Positions 25,312 to 31,609 of a DNA stretch of 39,594 bases are shown here, in pieces. Positions within the stretch are counted from its first letter, which is position 1. Each line of letters begins with the position of its first letter. Below the pieces are notes generated by a model. The model worked only from the letters and a program-made list of their open reading frames with translations. It was not told where the DNA came from and did not search any database. Source of the stretch: Oscillospiraceae bacterium (GTDB taxonomy: Bacteria; Bacillota; Clostridia; Oscillospirales; Acutalibacteraceae). The stretch is taken from positions 1-39,594 of the forward strand of contig CADAMO010000011.1 of the NCBI GenBank assembly GCA_902788995.1, written 5' to 3'. The translations under genes were made by a program, and so were the position numbers.

Positions 25312-26718
25312 ATGAAAGTCTACAACACCCTCACCAGACAAAAAGAAGACCTGATCCCGATCACCCCGGGCGAATATAAGATCTACGCCTGCGGGCCCAC
25401 GGTCTATAACTATATCCACATCGGCAACGCGCGGCCCATCTGTGTGTTCGACGTGCTGCGCCGGTATCTGGAATACCGCGGCAACAAGGTGACCTTCGTG
25501 CAGAACTTCACCGATATCGACGATAAGATCATCAACCGCGCCAACGAGGAGGGCGTCTCCTTCAGCGAGATCTCCGAAAAATATATCGCCGAATACAAGA
25601 CCGACGCCGCCGGACTCAACGTCCGTGAGGCAACGGTCCATCCCAAGGCCACCGAGAACATCGACGAGATCATCGCCATCATCGAAACGCTGATCGAAAA
25701 GGGCTACGCCTATCAGGCGGAGCACGACGTCTATTTCAGCCCCGCCAAATTCGCGGAGTACGGCAAACTGTCCCACCAGCCGCTGGACGATCTCATGTCC
25801 GGCGCGCGGATCAACGTGGGTGAGATCAAGCGGGAGCCCATGGATTTCGCCCTCTGGAAGGGCAGCAAGCCCGGCGAGCCCTATTGGGAGTCCCCCTGGG
25901 GTCAGGGCCGTCCCGGCTGGCACATCGAGTGCTCTGCCATGAACCGCAAATATCTCGGTGAGACCATCGACATCCACTGCGGCGGGCAGGATCTGATCTT
26001 CCCTCATCATGAGAACGAGATCGCCCAGTCGGAGTGCTGCAACGGCGCGCCCTTTGCCCACTACTGGATGCACAACGGATTCATCACCGTGGACAACGAG
26101 AAAATGTCCAAGTCCAAGGGTAACTTCTTCACGGTGCGCGACGTGGCGCAGCAGTACGGTTATGAACCCATCCGCCTGCTGATGATCTCCTGCCAGTACC
26201 GCAGCCCCATCAACTATTCCTACGATTCTCTCATGCAGTGCAAGGCCAGCCTGACGCGCCTCCACACCTGCCGGGATTCGCTGGATTTCGCCCTGGCCAA
26301 CGCCGGGGAGGACGTCTCCGCCGAGGCGCTCGCCGCGCTTGAGCAGGCGTTTGACGGCTACCGCGCCAAGTTCTGCGAGGCCATGGACGACGACCTGAAT
26401 ACTGCCGACGCCATCGGCACCGTGTTCGAACTGGTCCGTTATATCAACAAAGAGGTGCTCACCGCCGCCCCCGCCAAAAACGCGGTGGCAGCCGCCGTCA
26501 AAGTATTTGATGAGTTGACCGGCGTGCTCGGTATCGTATATAATGAAAAGACGGAAGAGGAAGGCGGCGACGCGGAGATCGAAGCGCTGATCGCCGAGCG
26601 CACCGCGGCCCGGAAGGAAAAGAACTGGGCCCGCGCCGACGAGATCCGCAATCAGCTCACGGAGATGGGCATCGTGCTGGAGGATACCCCCCAGGGCGTA
26701 AAATGGCACAGGGCATAA
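25312..26718 (+). CDS. cysS: Cysteinyl-tRNA synthetase
   Basis: CysS is the class I synthetase charging tRNA-Cys. The 468-residue length is normal. The zinc ligand and HIGH-type motif appear together in [16 protein letters not shown] (about residues 28-43), further zinc ligands in WHIECSAMN and HHENE (about 205-236), the KMSKSKGN loop at about 264-271, and an anticodon-binding helical C-terminus. GGAGAAGAG lies just ahead of the ATG. It is followed by a hairpin array and a strong terminator, so it probably ends the cysE-cysS unit. Confidence 0.98.
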   Translation: MKVYNTLTRQKEDLIPITPGEYKIYACGPTVYNYIHIGNARPICVFDVLRRYLEYRGNKVTFVQNFTDIDDKIINRANEEGVSFSEISEKYIAEYKTDAAGLNVREATVHPKATENIDEIIAIIETLIEKGYAYQAEHDVYFSPAKFAEYGKLSHQPLDDLMSGARINVGEIKREPMDFALWKGSKPGEPYWESPWGQGRPGWHIECSAMNRKYLGETIDIHCGGQDLIFPHHENEIAQSECCNGAPFAHYWMHNGFITVDNEKMSKSKGNFFTVRDVAQQYGYEPIRLLMISCQYRSPINYSYDSLMQCKASLTRLHTCRDSLDFALANAGEDVSAEALAALEQAFDGYRAKFCEAMDDDLNTADAIGTVFELVRYINKEVLTAAPAKNAVAAAVKVFDELTGVLGIVYNEKTEEEGGDAEIEALIAERTAARKEKNWARADEIRNQLTEMGIVLEDTPQGVKWHRA

Positions 26719-26737
26719 GCGACTGTGGGCAGGCGCA

Positions 26738-26827
26738 GTGATATCCGTGCTTCGCACGGGTGGTATTTCCGTTGTGCGGAAGTGATATGTTTCGCTGCGC
26801 GAAACGTGATAGGCGGGTTTTGCCCGC
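26738..26827. repeat. Array of four short hairpins with GTGATAT-type spacers
   Basis: Four units of 22-24 bases each consist of a 7-base spacer (GTGATAT, GTGGTAT, GTGATAT, GTGATAG) and a different perfect small hairpin: CCGTGCTTCGCACGG, TTCCGTTGTGCGGAA, GTTTCGCTGCGCGAAAC and GCGGGTTTTGCCCGC. Spacers are conserved while stems differ but keep pairing. The array lies between the cysS stop and its terminator. Confidence 0.85.
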
Positions 26828-26848
26828 GTTTCGGATCATACCATAGCT

Positions 26849-26890
26849 GCCACGGAAACCGGCGTAACGCTTTTCCGTGGCGTTTTATAT
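26849..26890 (+). terminator. Rho-independent terminator of cysE-cysS
   Basis: GCCACGGAAA (26849-26858) and TTTCCGTGGC (26872-26881) form a 10-bp stem followed by GTTTTATATT. Confidence 0.85.
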
Positions 26891-26976
26891 TGTGGGCGTT
26901 TCACATATATATAATGTAATAAAAAAATAGTTGTCGACGTCTTGCAGCATGCAATTATACAATCAGGGTGATTAAA

Positions 26977-27546
26977 ATGACATTTCTTTCCGCTGTTTTG
27001 TTGGGCCTGGGGCTTTCCATGGACGCTTTCGCGGTGTCGGTCTGCAAAGGACTTGCCGTCGGAAAGGTCCGCTGGAAACATCTTCTCTCCGCGGGGCTCT
27101 GGTTCGGCGGTTTTCAGGCGCTCATGCCCCTGATCGGCTATTATCTCGGCTCCTTTTTCCGGGTGTATATCGAACGGGTGGATCACTGGGTAGCGTTTAT
27201 TCTGTTGGCGCTGATCGGCGCCAATATGCTTCGGGAGGCGTTTTCCAAAGAGGAGGGCAAGCCCGCCGACGGTTCCTTCGGCTTCCGTGTGATGCTGGTC
27301 ATGGCGCTGGCCACCAGTATCGACGCGCTGGCAGCCGGTATCGCCCTCGCCATGGAGGATACGAACGTCTTTCTGTCGGTCGGCTGCGTCGGCGTCATCA
27401 CGTTTCTGTTCTCGGCGGCCGGGGTGAAGATCGGCAGCGTGTTCGGTGAGAAATACAAAGCCAAGGCAGAAATCGCCGGGGGTGTGATTCTGATCCTGCT
27501 GGGGTTGAAAATCCTGCTGGAGCACCTCGGTGTGATCCCTTTTTAG
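26977..27546 (+). CDS. mntP: Putative manganese efflux pump MntP
   Basis: The 189-residue membrane protein has six predicted helices in two pseudo-repeated halves. Each half carries the family's acidic motif: GLSMDAFAVSVCKG (near residue 14) and ATSIDALAAGIAL (near residue 113), as in MntP (formerly YebN), which exports Mn(II). The ATG at 26977 is preferred over an in-frame GTG at 26968 because AGGGTG then lies at a proper distance. No clear yybP-ykoY manganese riboswitch was seen in the 86 bases after the upstream terminator. Confidence 0.92.
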   Translation: MTFLSAVLLGLGLSMDAFAVSVCKGLAVGKVRWKHLLSAGLWFGGFQALMPLIGYYLGSFFRVYIERVDHWVAFILLALIGANMLREAFSKEEGKPADGSFGFRVMLVMALATSIDALAAGIALAMEDTNVFLSVGCVGVITFLFSAAGVKIGSVFGEKYKAKAEIAGGVILILLGLKILLEHLGVIPF

Positions 27547-27644
27547 CGTGACGACGCCCGTTGCCGCGAAAAAAGGAGCGCCGGACGAGCGGTTTCGGGC
27601 TCCGCAGTAACGGCACACAGATAATACTGATCAGCGGGAGCTTT

Positions 27645-27676
27645 CCGTGGACTGCACGGCAGGCTTCCTTTTTTTT
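27645..27676 (+). terminator. Probable terminator after mntP
   Basis: A small CCGTG/CACGG stem is followed after eight bases by an uninterrupted run of nine T residues (27668-27676). It sits 100 bases past the mntP stop. Confidence 0.45.
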
Positions 27677-27700
27677 GGTAAAAATACTTTCAAAAAATGC

Positions 27701-27731
27701 TTGACAAATTATATCGCGTGCGATATAATTT
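27701..27731 (+). promoter_or_regulatory. ohrR promoter overlapped by a perfect 26-bp palindromic operator
   Basis: TTGACA (27701-27706) and TATAAT (27724-27729) are 17 bases apart. Between and over them AAATTATATCGC (27706-27717) and GCGATATAATTT (27720-27731) form a perfect 12+12 inverted repeat around GT. A dimeric MarR/OhrR protein bound here would cover the whole promoter. Confidence 0.9.
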
Positions 27732-27748
27732 AAGACGAGGTGTGAAAA

Positions 27749-28204
27749 TTGAACGAAAAGAATGAAAAGTATGCAGCGCTGCGTCTGAAAAACCAGCTGT
27801 GTTTTCCGCTGTACGCGGTTTCCAATATCATCACCAGGCGGTATAAGCCCTTGCTGGAGGGGCTGGACCTGACCTACACCCAGTACATTGTGATGATGGT
27901 ACTGTGGGAGGAGGGACCGGTCAACGAGAAATTCCTCTGTGAGGCGCTGTTTCTGAAATCCAACACCCTGACGCCGCTGCTGAAAAAGCTGACGGAAAAG
28001 GGATACGTCAAAAAAGAAAAGGACAGGGAAGACGAGCGGAATCTCATCGTGTCGCTGACCGACGAGGGAAAGGCCCTGCGGGAAAAGGCCCTGTGCGTAC
28101 CCGCGGGCATCGCCAAGGAGTTTCACCTTAGCCCCGAAGAAGCCATGGCGTTATATCAGATTCTTTATAAAATACTCGACCAGGAAAGGAGCAAACAACC
28201 ATGA
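27749..28204 (+). CDS. ohrR: MarR-family peroxide-sensing repressor, OhrR-like
   Basis: The 151-residue winged-helix repressor closely resembles Bacillus OhrR: the N-terminal segment LRLKNQLCFPLYAVSN carries the reactive cysteine (Cys18) that is oxidised by organic hydroperoxides, followed by YKPLLEGLDLTYTQY, the recognition helix region SNTLTPLLKKLTEKGYV and the wing EKDREDERNLIVSLT. The start is TTG at 27749 with GAGGTG eight bases upstream; the nearby GTG is out of frame. Its stop overlaps the gpx start (ATGA). It should repress its own operon through the palindrome at 27706-27731 and be released by organic peroxide. Confidence 0.9.
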   Translation: MNEKNEKYAALRLKNQLCFPLYAVSNIITRRYKPLLEGLDLTYTQYIVMMVLWEEGPVNEKFLCEALFLKSNTLTPLLKKLTEKGYVKKEKDREDERNLIVSLTDEGKALREKALCVPAGIAKEFHLSPEEAMALYQILYKILDQERSKQP

Positions 28205-28668
28205 GCATTTACGACATTACCGTTACCGACAACAAGGGCAACGAAGTGGCGCTGGAGCAGTACCGCGGAAAGGTGCTGCTGATCGTCAACACCGCCACCC
28301 GCTGCGGCTTCACGCCCCAGTATGAAGGGCTGGAGGCGCTGTATGAAAAGTATCACGATCAGGGCTTTGAAATTCTGGATTTCCCCTGCAACCAGTTCGC
28401 CTTTCAGGCGCCCGGCAGCGACGACAAGATCGACTCCTTCTGCAAGCTGAACTACAACACCCGGTTCCCGCGGTTCGCCAAGATCAGCGTTAACGGCCGC
28501 CATGAAGCGCCCCTGTACACCTATCTGAAAAGCCGGCAGCCCGGCCGCATCCCGTGGAATTTCGCCAAATTCCTGGTGGCCAAAGACGGCGCGGTGGTCG
28601 CCCGCTTCGCCCCCACCGACAATCCGGAGGATCTGGAAAAGGCCATCGCGGCGGAGCTGGGGAAATAA
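28201..28668 (+). CDS. gpx: Glutathione peroxidase-family thiol peroxidase
   Basis: The 155-residue thioredoxin-fold peroxidase reduces hydroperoxides. The peroxidatic residue is cysteine, not selenocysteine (Cys35 in NTATRCGFTPQYEGLE). The FPCNQF motif (61-66) and the active-site Trp-Asn pair in IPWNFAKFLV (119-120) are present; Cys63 or Cys81 may act as resolving cysteine, as in thioredoxin-dependent members. It overlaps ohrR by four bases, so it takes the place of ohrA as the OhrR-controlled detoxification enzyme. Clostridia rarely have glutathione, so thioredoxin is the likely reductant (inference). Confidence 0.93.
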   Translation: MSIYDITVTDNKGNEVALEQYRGKVLLIVNTATRCGFTPQYEGLEALYEKYHDQGFEILDFPCNQFAFQAPGSDDKIDSFCKLNYNTRFPRFAKISVNGRHEAPLYTYLKSRQPGRIPWNFAKFLVAKDGAVVARFAPTDNPEDLEKAIAAELGK

Positions 28669-28689
28669 GGAGTTGTCGGAGTAATATCG

Positions 28690-28841
28690 GTAGCGCGGCA
28701 CCTCAGTGCCGCTATTTACCAAAGCAAATAATTAAGGAACCAGAAAAAGCAGATATTTCTTTGTCGTCCGACACCTTCTTACCTTTTATTTTTCTGAAAA
28801 AAGTAATCAACGGCAAAAGCGGCACTGAGGTGCCGCGCTAC
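28690..28841. repeat. REPIN-like element, family A (152 bp)
   Basis: Arms 28690-28713 (GTAGCGCGGCACCTC...) and 28818-28841 (exact inverted family A palindrome ending GCGCTAC) enclose an AT-richer core with its own CAGAAAAA/TTTTTCTG pair. It is between gpx and the flavodoxin-like gene. Confidence 0.85.
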
Positions 28842-28885
28842 CGGAGAAATCGCCAACACCCAATTATCATCAGGAGGATAACACT

Positions 28886-29302
28886 ATGACAGCAGCAATC
28901 CGTTATTTTACAAAATCAAAAAAAGGCAACACGAAAAAGCTGGCGGAGGCCGTTGAAAAGGCCACGGGCCTGACCGCGCTGGACGTGACGAACGACCTGA
29001 CCGAAAAGACGGACAGGGTCATTCTGATCAACGCCATGTACGCCGCCAACATCGACCCCGAGGTGAAGGATTTTCTTGCCCGCAATAAAGACAAGATCGG
29101 CGAGATCGTCAACATGAACACTTCCGCCAGCGGGCAATCCACCTGGAAAACCGTCAAAAAGACCGCGGACGAGTACGGCATTGCCATCAGCGAAAAGGAA
29201 TTCCACTGCGCCGCCTCGTGGATCTTCATCAACAAGGGCCTGCCCACGGAGGACGACTTCGCCCGCGCCGGCGCCTTTGCCGCCGAAATGGTGAAGAACT
29301 GA
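28886..29302 (+). CDS. Flavodoxin-like protein
   Basis: The 138-residue protein starts with a beta strand and an FMN phosphate-loop-like segment YFTKSKKGNTKKLAEAV (about residues 7-23), comparable with the T/S-x-T-GNT loop of flavodoxins, and has a fold-compatible alternation with INAMYAANIDPEVKDFL and NMNTSASGQST, a second loop region. A Cys near residue 112 (FHCAASW) is present. The start at 28886 has CAGGAGG upstream. It probably carries electrons or reduces small substrates with FMN; the exact partner is unknown. Its original terminator appears to have been split by the cassette that follows. Confidence 0.75.
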   Translation: MTAAIRYFTKSKKGNTKKLAEAVEKATGLTALDVTNDLTEKTDRVILINAMYAANIDPEVKDFLARNKDKIGEIVNMNTSASGQSTWKTVKKTADEYGIAISEKEFHCAASWIFINKGLPTEDDFARAGAFAAEMVKN

Positions 29303-29368
29303 ACGGGGAAGGCAATTTCTGCGCGGCGCGTATCTGCGCAGCCGCACAACCTCCACTTTGTAAAAACG

Positions 29369-29390
29369 CACCGGAGGCGCGCCGATCGAC
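29369..29390 (+). repeat. Left direct repeat of the AT-rich cassette
   Basis: CACCGGAGGCGCGCCGATCG plus AC. It matches 31032-31053 in 20 of 22 positions and in the same orientation. Only a half-hairpin is present here. Confidence 0.75.
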
Positions 29391-29442
29391 TGATTACGAT
29401 TTTGGTCCGTATAAAAATCTGTTTTCCAACATCGAAATATTG

Positions 29443-29477
29443 AACAGACCGAGTATCCACTTGGTCTGTTTTTCTTT
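29443..29477 (+). terminator. Terminator at the left side of the cassette
   Basis: AACAGACC (29443-29450) and GGTCTGTT (29463-29470) form an 8-bp stem with a 12-base loop followed by TTTCTTT. Confidence 0.7.
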
Positions 29478-29485
29478 AGGAACTA

Positions 29486-29701
29486 TTACTGATTTATTTC
29501 TGGTTTGTTTGTTCTTTCCAGTAAATAATCAATCGAAACATGAAAATAATCCGCAATCGCTATAAGCTCTGAAATGCTTGGCTCCCTGTCTCCTCTTTCA
29601 TATCTGCTAATTGTGTTTTGTCCCATGTTCAGATCCATCCCCATTTTTAATTGTGAAATGTTTCTTTGCTTTCTTAATTGTCTTAATCGTCTTAATCGCA
29701 T
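29486..29701 (-). CDS. XRE-family helix-turn-helix repressor
   Basis: The 71-residue protein is almost all HTH_3/Cro-C1 domain: LRQLRKQRNISQLKMGMDLNMGQNTISRYERGDREPSISELIAIADYFHVSIDYLLERT. AAGGTGA lies ahead of its ATG at 29701. It is divergent from a three-gene operon and shares with it a 79-bp control region containing two copies of a 15-base partial palindrome, one overlapping the plus-strand promoter. It is the likely repressor of that operon and of itself. Codon use and base composition are much more AT-rich than in flanking genes. Confidence 0.9.
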   Translation of the reverse strand: MRLRRLRQLRKQRNISQLKMGMDLNMGQNTISRYERGDREPSISELIAIADYFHVSIDYLLERTNKPEINQ

Positions 29702-29712
29702 AAAAAATCACC

Positions 29713-29762
29713 TTGACAAAATTATCCCATTTTGGTATAATTAAAATATCCCATTTTGGTAT
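29713..29762. promoter_or_regulatory. Cassette promoter with twin 15-bp operators
   Basis: TTGACA (29713-29718) and TATAAT (29736-29741) are 17 bases apart on the plus strand. ATCCCATTTTGGTAT occurs at 29724-29738 and again at 29748-29762, 24 bases apart start to start. Each copy is a partial palindrome (ATnCCAnnnTGGnAT). The first overlaps the -10 and the second covers the transcription start, a good fit for XRE repressor sites. Confidence 0.85.
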
Positions 29763-29780
29763 ATCGGAGGTTTTTTTGTC

Positions 29781-29975
29781 ATGGGTGTCATAATCAGTGT
29801 GTTTGTTTGGGTGTTCACTCTTGCGATTCAGGCACTTTTTTATTTAGTCATGGCTATAATAGATTTGCTTGCACATCTTTTCGGCGGTGTATTTGCAGTT
29901 GCTTCTGAAAAAATGCATAACAAAAAAAAGGAAAAAAAGCCAAGCTTAAGACGAAGTCGGGCATGGCAGACATGA
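29781..29975 (+). CDS. Small membrane protein with cationic tail (unknown)
   Basis: Not recognised. The 64-residue protein has a hydrophobic N-terminal two-thirds (about residues 2-43, probably one or two helices with a central FYLVMAIIDLLAHLFGG) and a strongly basic C-terminus (KKKEKK, then RRSR). CGGAGG lies 11 bases before the ATG. It is the first gene of the XRE-controlled operon and overlaps the next gene by 13 bases. The build would suit a membrane-acting effector or a membrane anchor for the next protein; both are guesses. Confidence 0.65.
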   Translation: MGVIISVFVWVFTLAIQALFYLVMAIIDLLAHLFGGVFAVASEKMHNKKKEKKPSLRRSRAWQT

Positions 29976-30355
29976 ATAATGTGTTGGATAATGTTCTTGA
30001 TAGGGCAAATCCTCAGGCGAAAGCAAGAAGTATCAATTTGACAAGAACCCTAGAAGGAAATGTAGTCATTAATTGCTCGCCGCAAACTTTGTCGGACGCG
30101 CTGTTTTATCTTGCAATCACATGCTTTCAATTATCGCCTGTTCACGTAGACATTTTTTGTTATGATCATGGTAATTATATTATTGCCGGCGCACGGTGCC
30201 TGAATGCAAAAACTAATGTGGCGCAATTAGCGAAAATCTCGGAAGAAAATGAGAATTTCCGCCGAGCTTGTACGCTTCTTCAAACGATTAATTCAAAAAT
30301 CAGCCCTCAGTCTTCCGGGAATGACGTAACATATTGTTTTAGAGTAGATTACTGA
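29963..30355 (+). CDS. Unknown protein resembling a degenerate histidine-kinase ATPase domain
   Basis: The 130-residue protein has no close family I can name. Its layout follows a histidine-kinase catalytic domain: NVLDRANPQAKARSINLTRT resembles the segment before the N box, SPQTLSDALFYLAITCFQLSP occupies the N-box helix, and INSKISPQSSGNDVTYCFRV resembles the last two strands (GG-x-I-x-SEPGKGTTFTF). The ATP-binding Asn and the two glycine boxes are missing, so it should not bind ATP in the normal way. It has no His phosphoacceptor domain. It overlaps the preceding gene by 13 bases and is followed after four bases by the next. Confidence 0.6.
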   Translation: MADMNNVLDNVLDRANPQAKARSINLTRTLEGNVVINCSPQTLSDALFYLAITCFQLSPVHVDIFCYDHGNYIIAGARCLNAKTNVAQLAKISEENENFRRACTLLQTINSKISPQSSGNDVTYCFRVDY

Positions 30356-30359
30356 TAAT

Positions 30360-30896
30360 ATGAATAATAATGTGAACCAAATAATTGATTCTTCTCAAAT
30401 GAATTCATCAGAATTGCAGTTTGTTTCTTGTCCTCAGTTCGCTCTCAGCAGTGAAAACTACAAAGATTATCTTGATAAAAAATATCGTTATTTTTTCAGA
30501 TACCTGAATTACAAAAAAGTTATTGTTGCTGCAATTGTAGGATTTTTGGCATCCACCTATCTTTTATCTGTCTATTTTGGTTCTTATCAATATATAAAAG
30601 AGGCAATTGTCAAAGGCACGTACACAAATCGAATATTGCTGGAAGAAATTGCATCTCGCGATTTTGGAGATTTTCTTTTTGGCCTAATTGATTTATTCGA
30701 ATTCGATATGTATTTTTGGTCTGCATGTTATCGAATGATTCTGCAGATTAGCTTGCTGTTTGCTTTAATAGTTCTGATTGTTGAATGGTTCCGCTTTTTG
30801 AAGGACAAACTGAAGCAAACAAAAATTGCAAAAAAAAGAGTAGAAATTGTGAAAATCAACAATCAGCAAAGGCTCCTTCAATATGAAAGAAAATAA
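30360..30896 (+). CDS. Two-helix membrane protein (unknown)
   Basis: Not recognised. The 178-residue protein has a polar N-terminus (~1-50), a membrane helix near residues 53-73 (VIVAAIVGFLASTYLLSVYF), an aromatic-rich loop, a second helix near 127-146 (LQISLLFALIVLIVEWF), and a lysine-rich cytoplasmic tail ending QQRLLQYERK. It starts four bases after the previous stop with a poor ribosome site, suggesting coupled translation. Base composition is strongly AT-rich. It closes the XRE-controlled operon. Topology suggests a membrane sensor or effector partner of the HATPase-like protein (inference). Confidence 0.65.
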   Translation: MNNNVNQIIDSSQMNSSELQFVSCPQFALSSENYKDYLDKKYRYFFRYLNYKKVIVAAIVGFLASTYLLSVYFGSYQYIKEAIVKGTYTNRILLEEIASRDFGDFLFGLIDLFEFDMYFWSACYRMILQISLLFALIVLIVEWFRFLKDKLKQTKIAKKRVEIVKINNQQRLLQYERK

Positions 30897-31030
30897 AAAT
30901 GGACAAGGTTATTATTTCTAAGAAATCCGCTTGACCGAATTAAATGGAACAGCCTTTTACAAAATATAATGCACATTATACTCAAAAATATTCAATATAG
31001 ATATTAAATGATGGTAATATATCAAAAAAA

Positions 31031-31078
31031 ACACCGGAGACGCGCCGATCGTCGCTCGTCTCCGGTGTGTTTTATTTT
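31031..31078. terminator. Bidirectional terminator at the right edge of the cassette
   Basis: ACACCGGAGACG (31031-31042) and CGTCTCCGGTGT (31057-31068) form a perfect 12-bp stem with a 14-base loop, flanked by TTTTATTTT on the right and eight A residues on the left (T tract for the minus strand). Its left arm and loop are the right copy of the cassette direct repeat. Confidence 0.88.
31032..31053 (+). repeat. Right direct repeat of the AT-rich cassette
   Basis: CACCGGAGACGCGCCGATCG plus TC, two mismatches from 29369-29390. It is the left arm and loop of an intact terminator. Confidence 0.75.
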
Positions 31079-31093
31079 GCTTGTTGGTATCGT

Positions 31094-31582
31094 TTACGCC
31101 CACGGGTCGTCTTTGGCGGGCGTGCGGATATCGGCAAGAAGCATTTCCTCCCACAGCAGCCATTCCTCCCCCTTGCGGCGCAGCGTCACAGGGCGGGGAT
31201 GATCCGCCCCGCCGGAGCGCAGCATGACCCGGAAATAGTCCGGCTCATTGGGAAGGGGTTCTCCTTCCGCCGCGATCACGTAGGGCTGCGCGGGGGTATA
31301 GTTGTTGGCGGGCGTCGCCCCGGCAAAGAAGGAGAAAGGCTTATATTCCTTGCCGCCCAGCCGGTCGCGGAGGAACTGGATCTCATACTGAGACAGGGGC
31401 CGCGGGCCGCGCAGCACGTTCAGCATGGCGATACACGCCTCCCGGTCTGTCCCGTAACGGCAAAACACCGCCGCCGTCAGCGCCGCCGTCTGCAGCGGGT
31501 CGGAAAAGCTGCCGCCCGCCATGGCCGTCAGTTGTTCTTCGTTCTGCGGCAGCTCCGCAAAGGTAAAGGTTTTCTGCATCAT
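31094..31582 (-). CDS. Conserved-looking protein of unknown function
   Basis: Not recognised with certainty. The 162-residue soluble protein has a helical N-terminal half (TAALTAAVFCRYGTDREACIAMLNVLRGPRPLSQYEIQFLRDRL) and a beta-rich C-terminal half ending in WLLWEEMLLADIRTPAKDDPWA, with no signal peptide or membrane helix. Two adjacent ATG codons (31582 and 31579) follow GGGAGG; the second has the better spacing. It starts 27 bases after the GH31 stop, so the two are one operon and may act together. A bidirectional terminator follows immediately. Confidence 0.8.
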   Translation of the reverse strand: MMQKTFTFAELPQNEEQLTAMAGGSFSDPLQTAALTAAVFCRYGTDREACIAMLNVLRGPRPLSQYEIQFLRDRLGGKEYKPFSFFAGATPANNYTPAQPYVIAAEGEPLPNEPDYFRVMLRSGGADHPRPVTLRRKGEEWLLWEEMLLADIRTPAKDDPWA

Positions 31583-31609
31583 GGTACCTCCCGTAAAAGA
31601 CCGATCCGG

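Noticed and set aside
26738..26827. CRISPR array
   Set aside because: The constant part is only 7 bases and the variable parts are self-complementary hairpins of 15-17 bases, so it is a hairpin array. No cas gene is present.
26891..26976. yybP-ykoY manganese riboswitch ahead of mntP
   Set aside because: The 86 bases after the cysS terminator are too short and lack the recognisable paired domains of that riboswitch.
29303..29370. Integrase or recombinase explaining the cassette at 29369-31053
   Set aside because: No integrase, transposase or recombinase gene is present in the cassette or elsewhere in the window, so the mechanism of insertion is left open.
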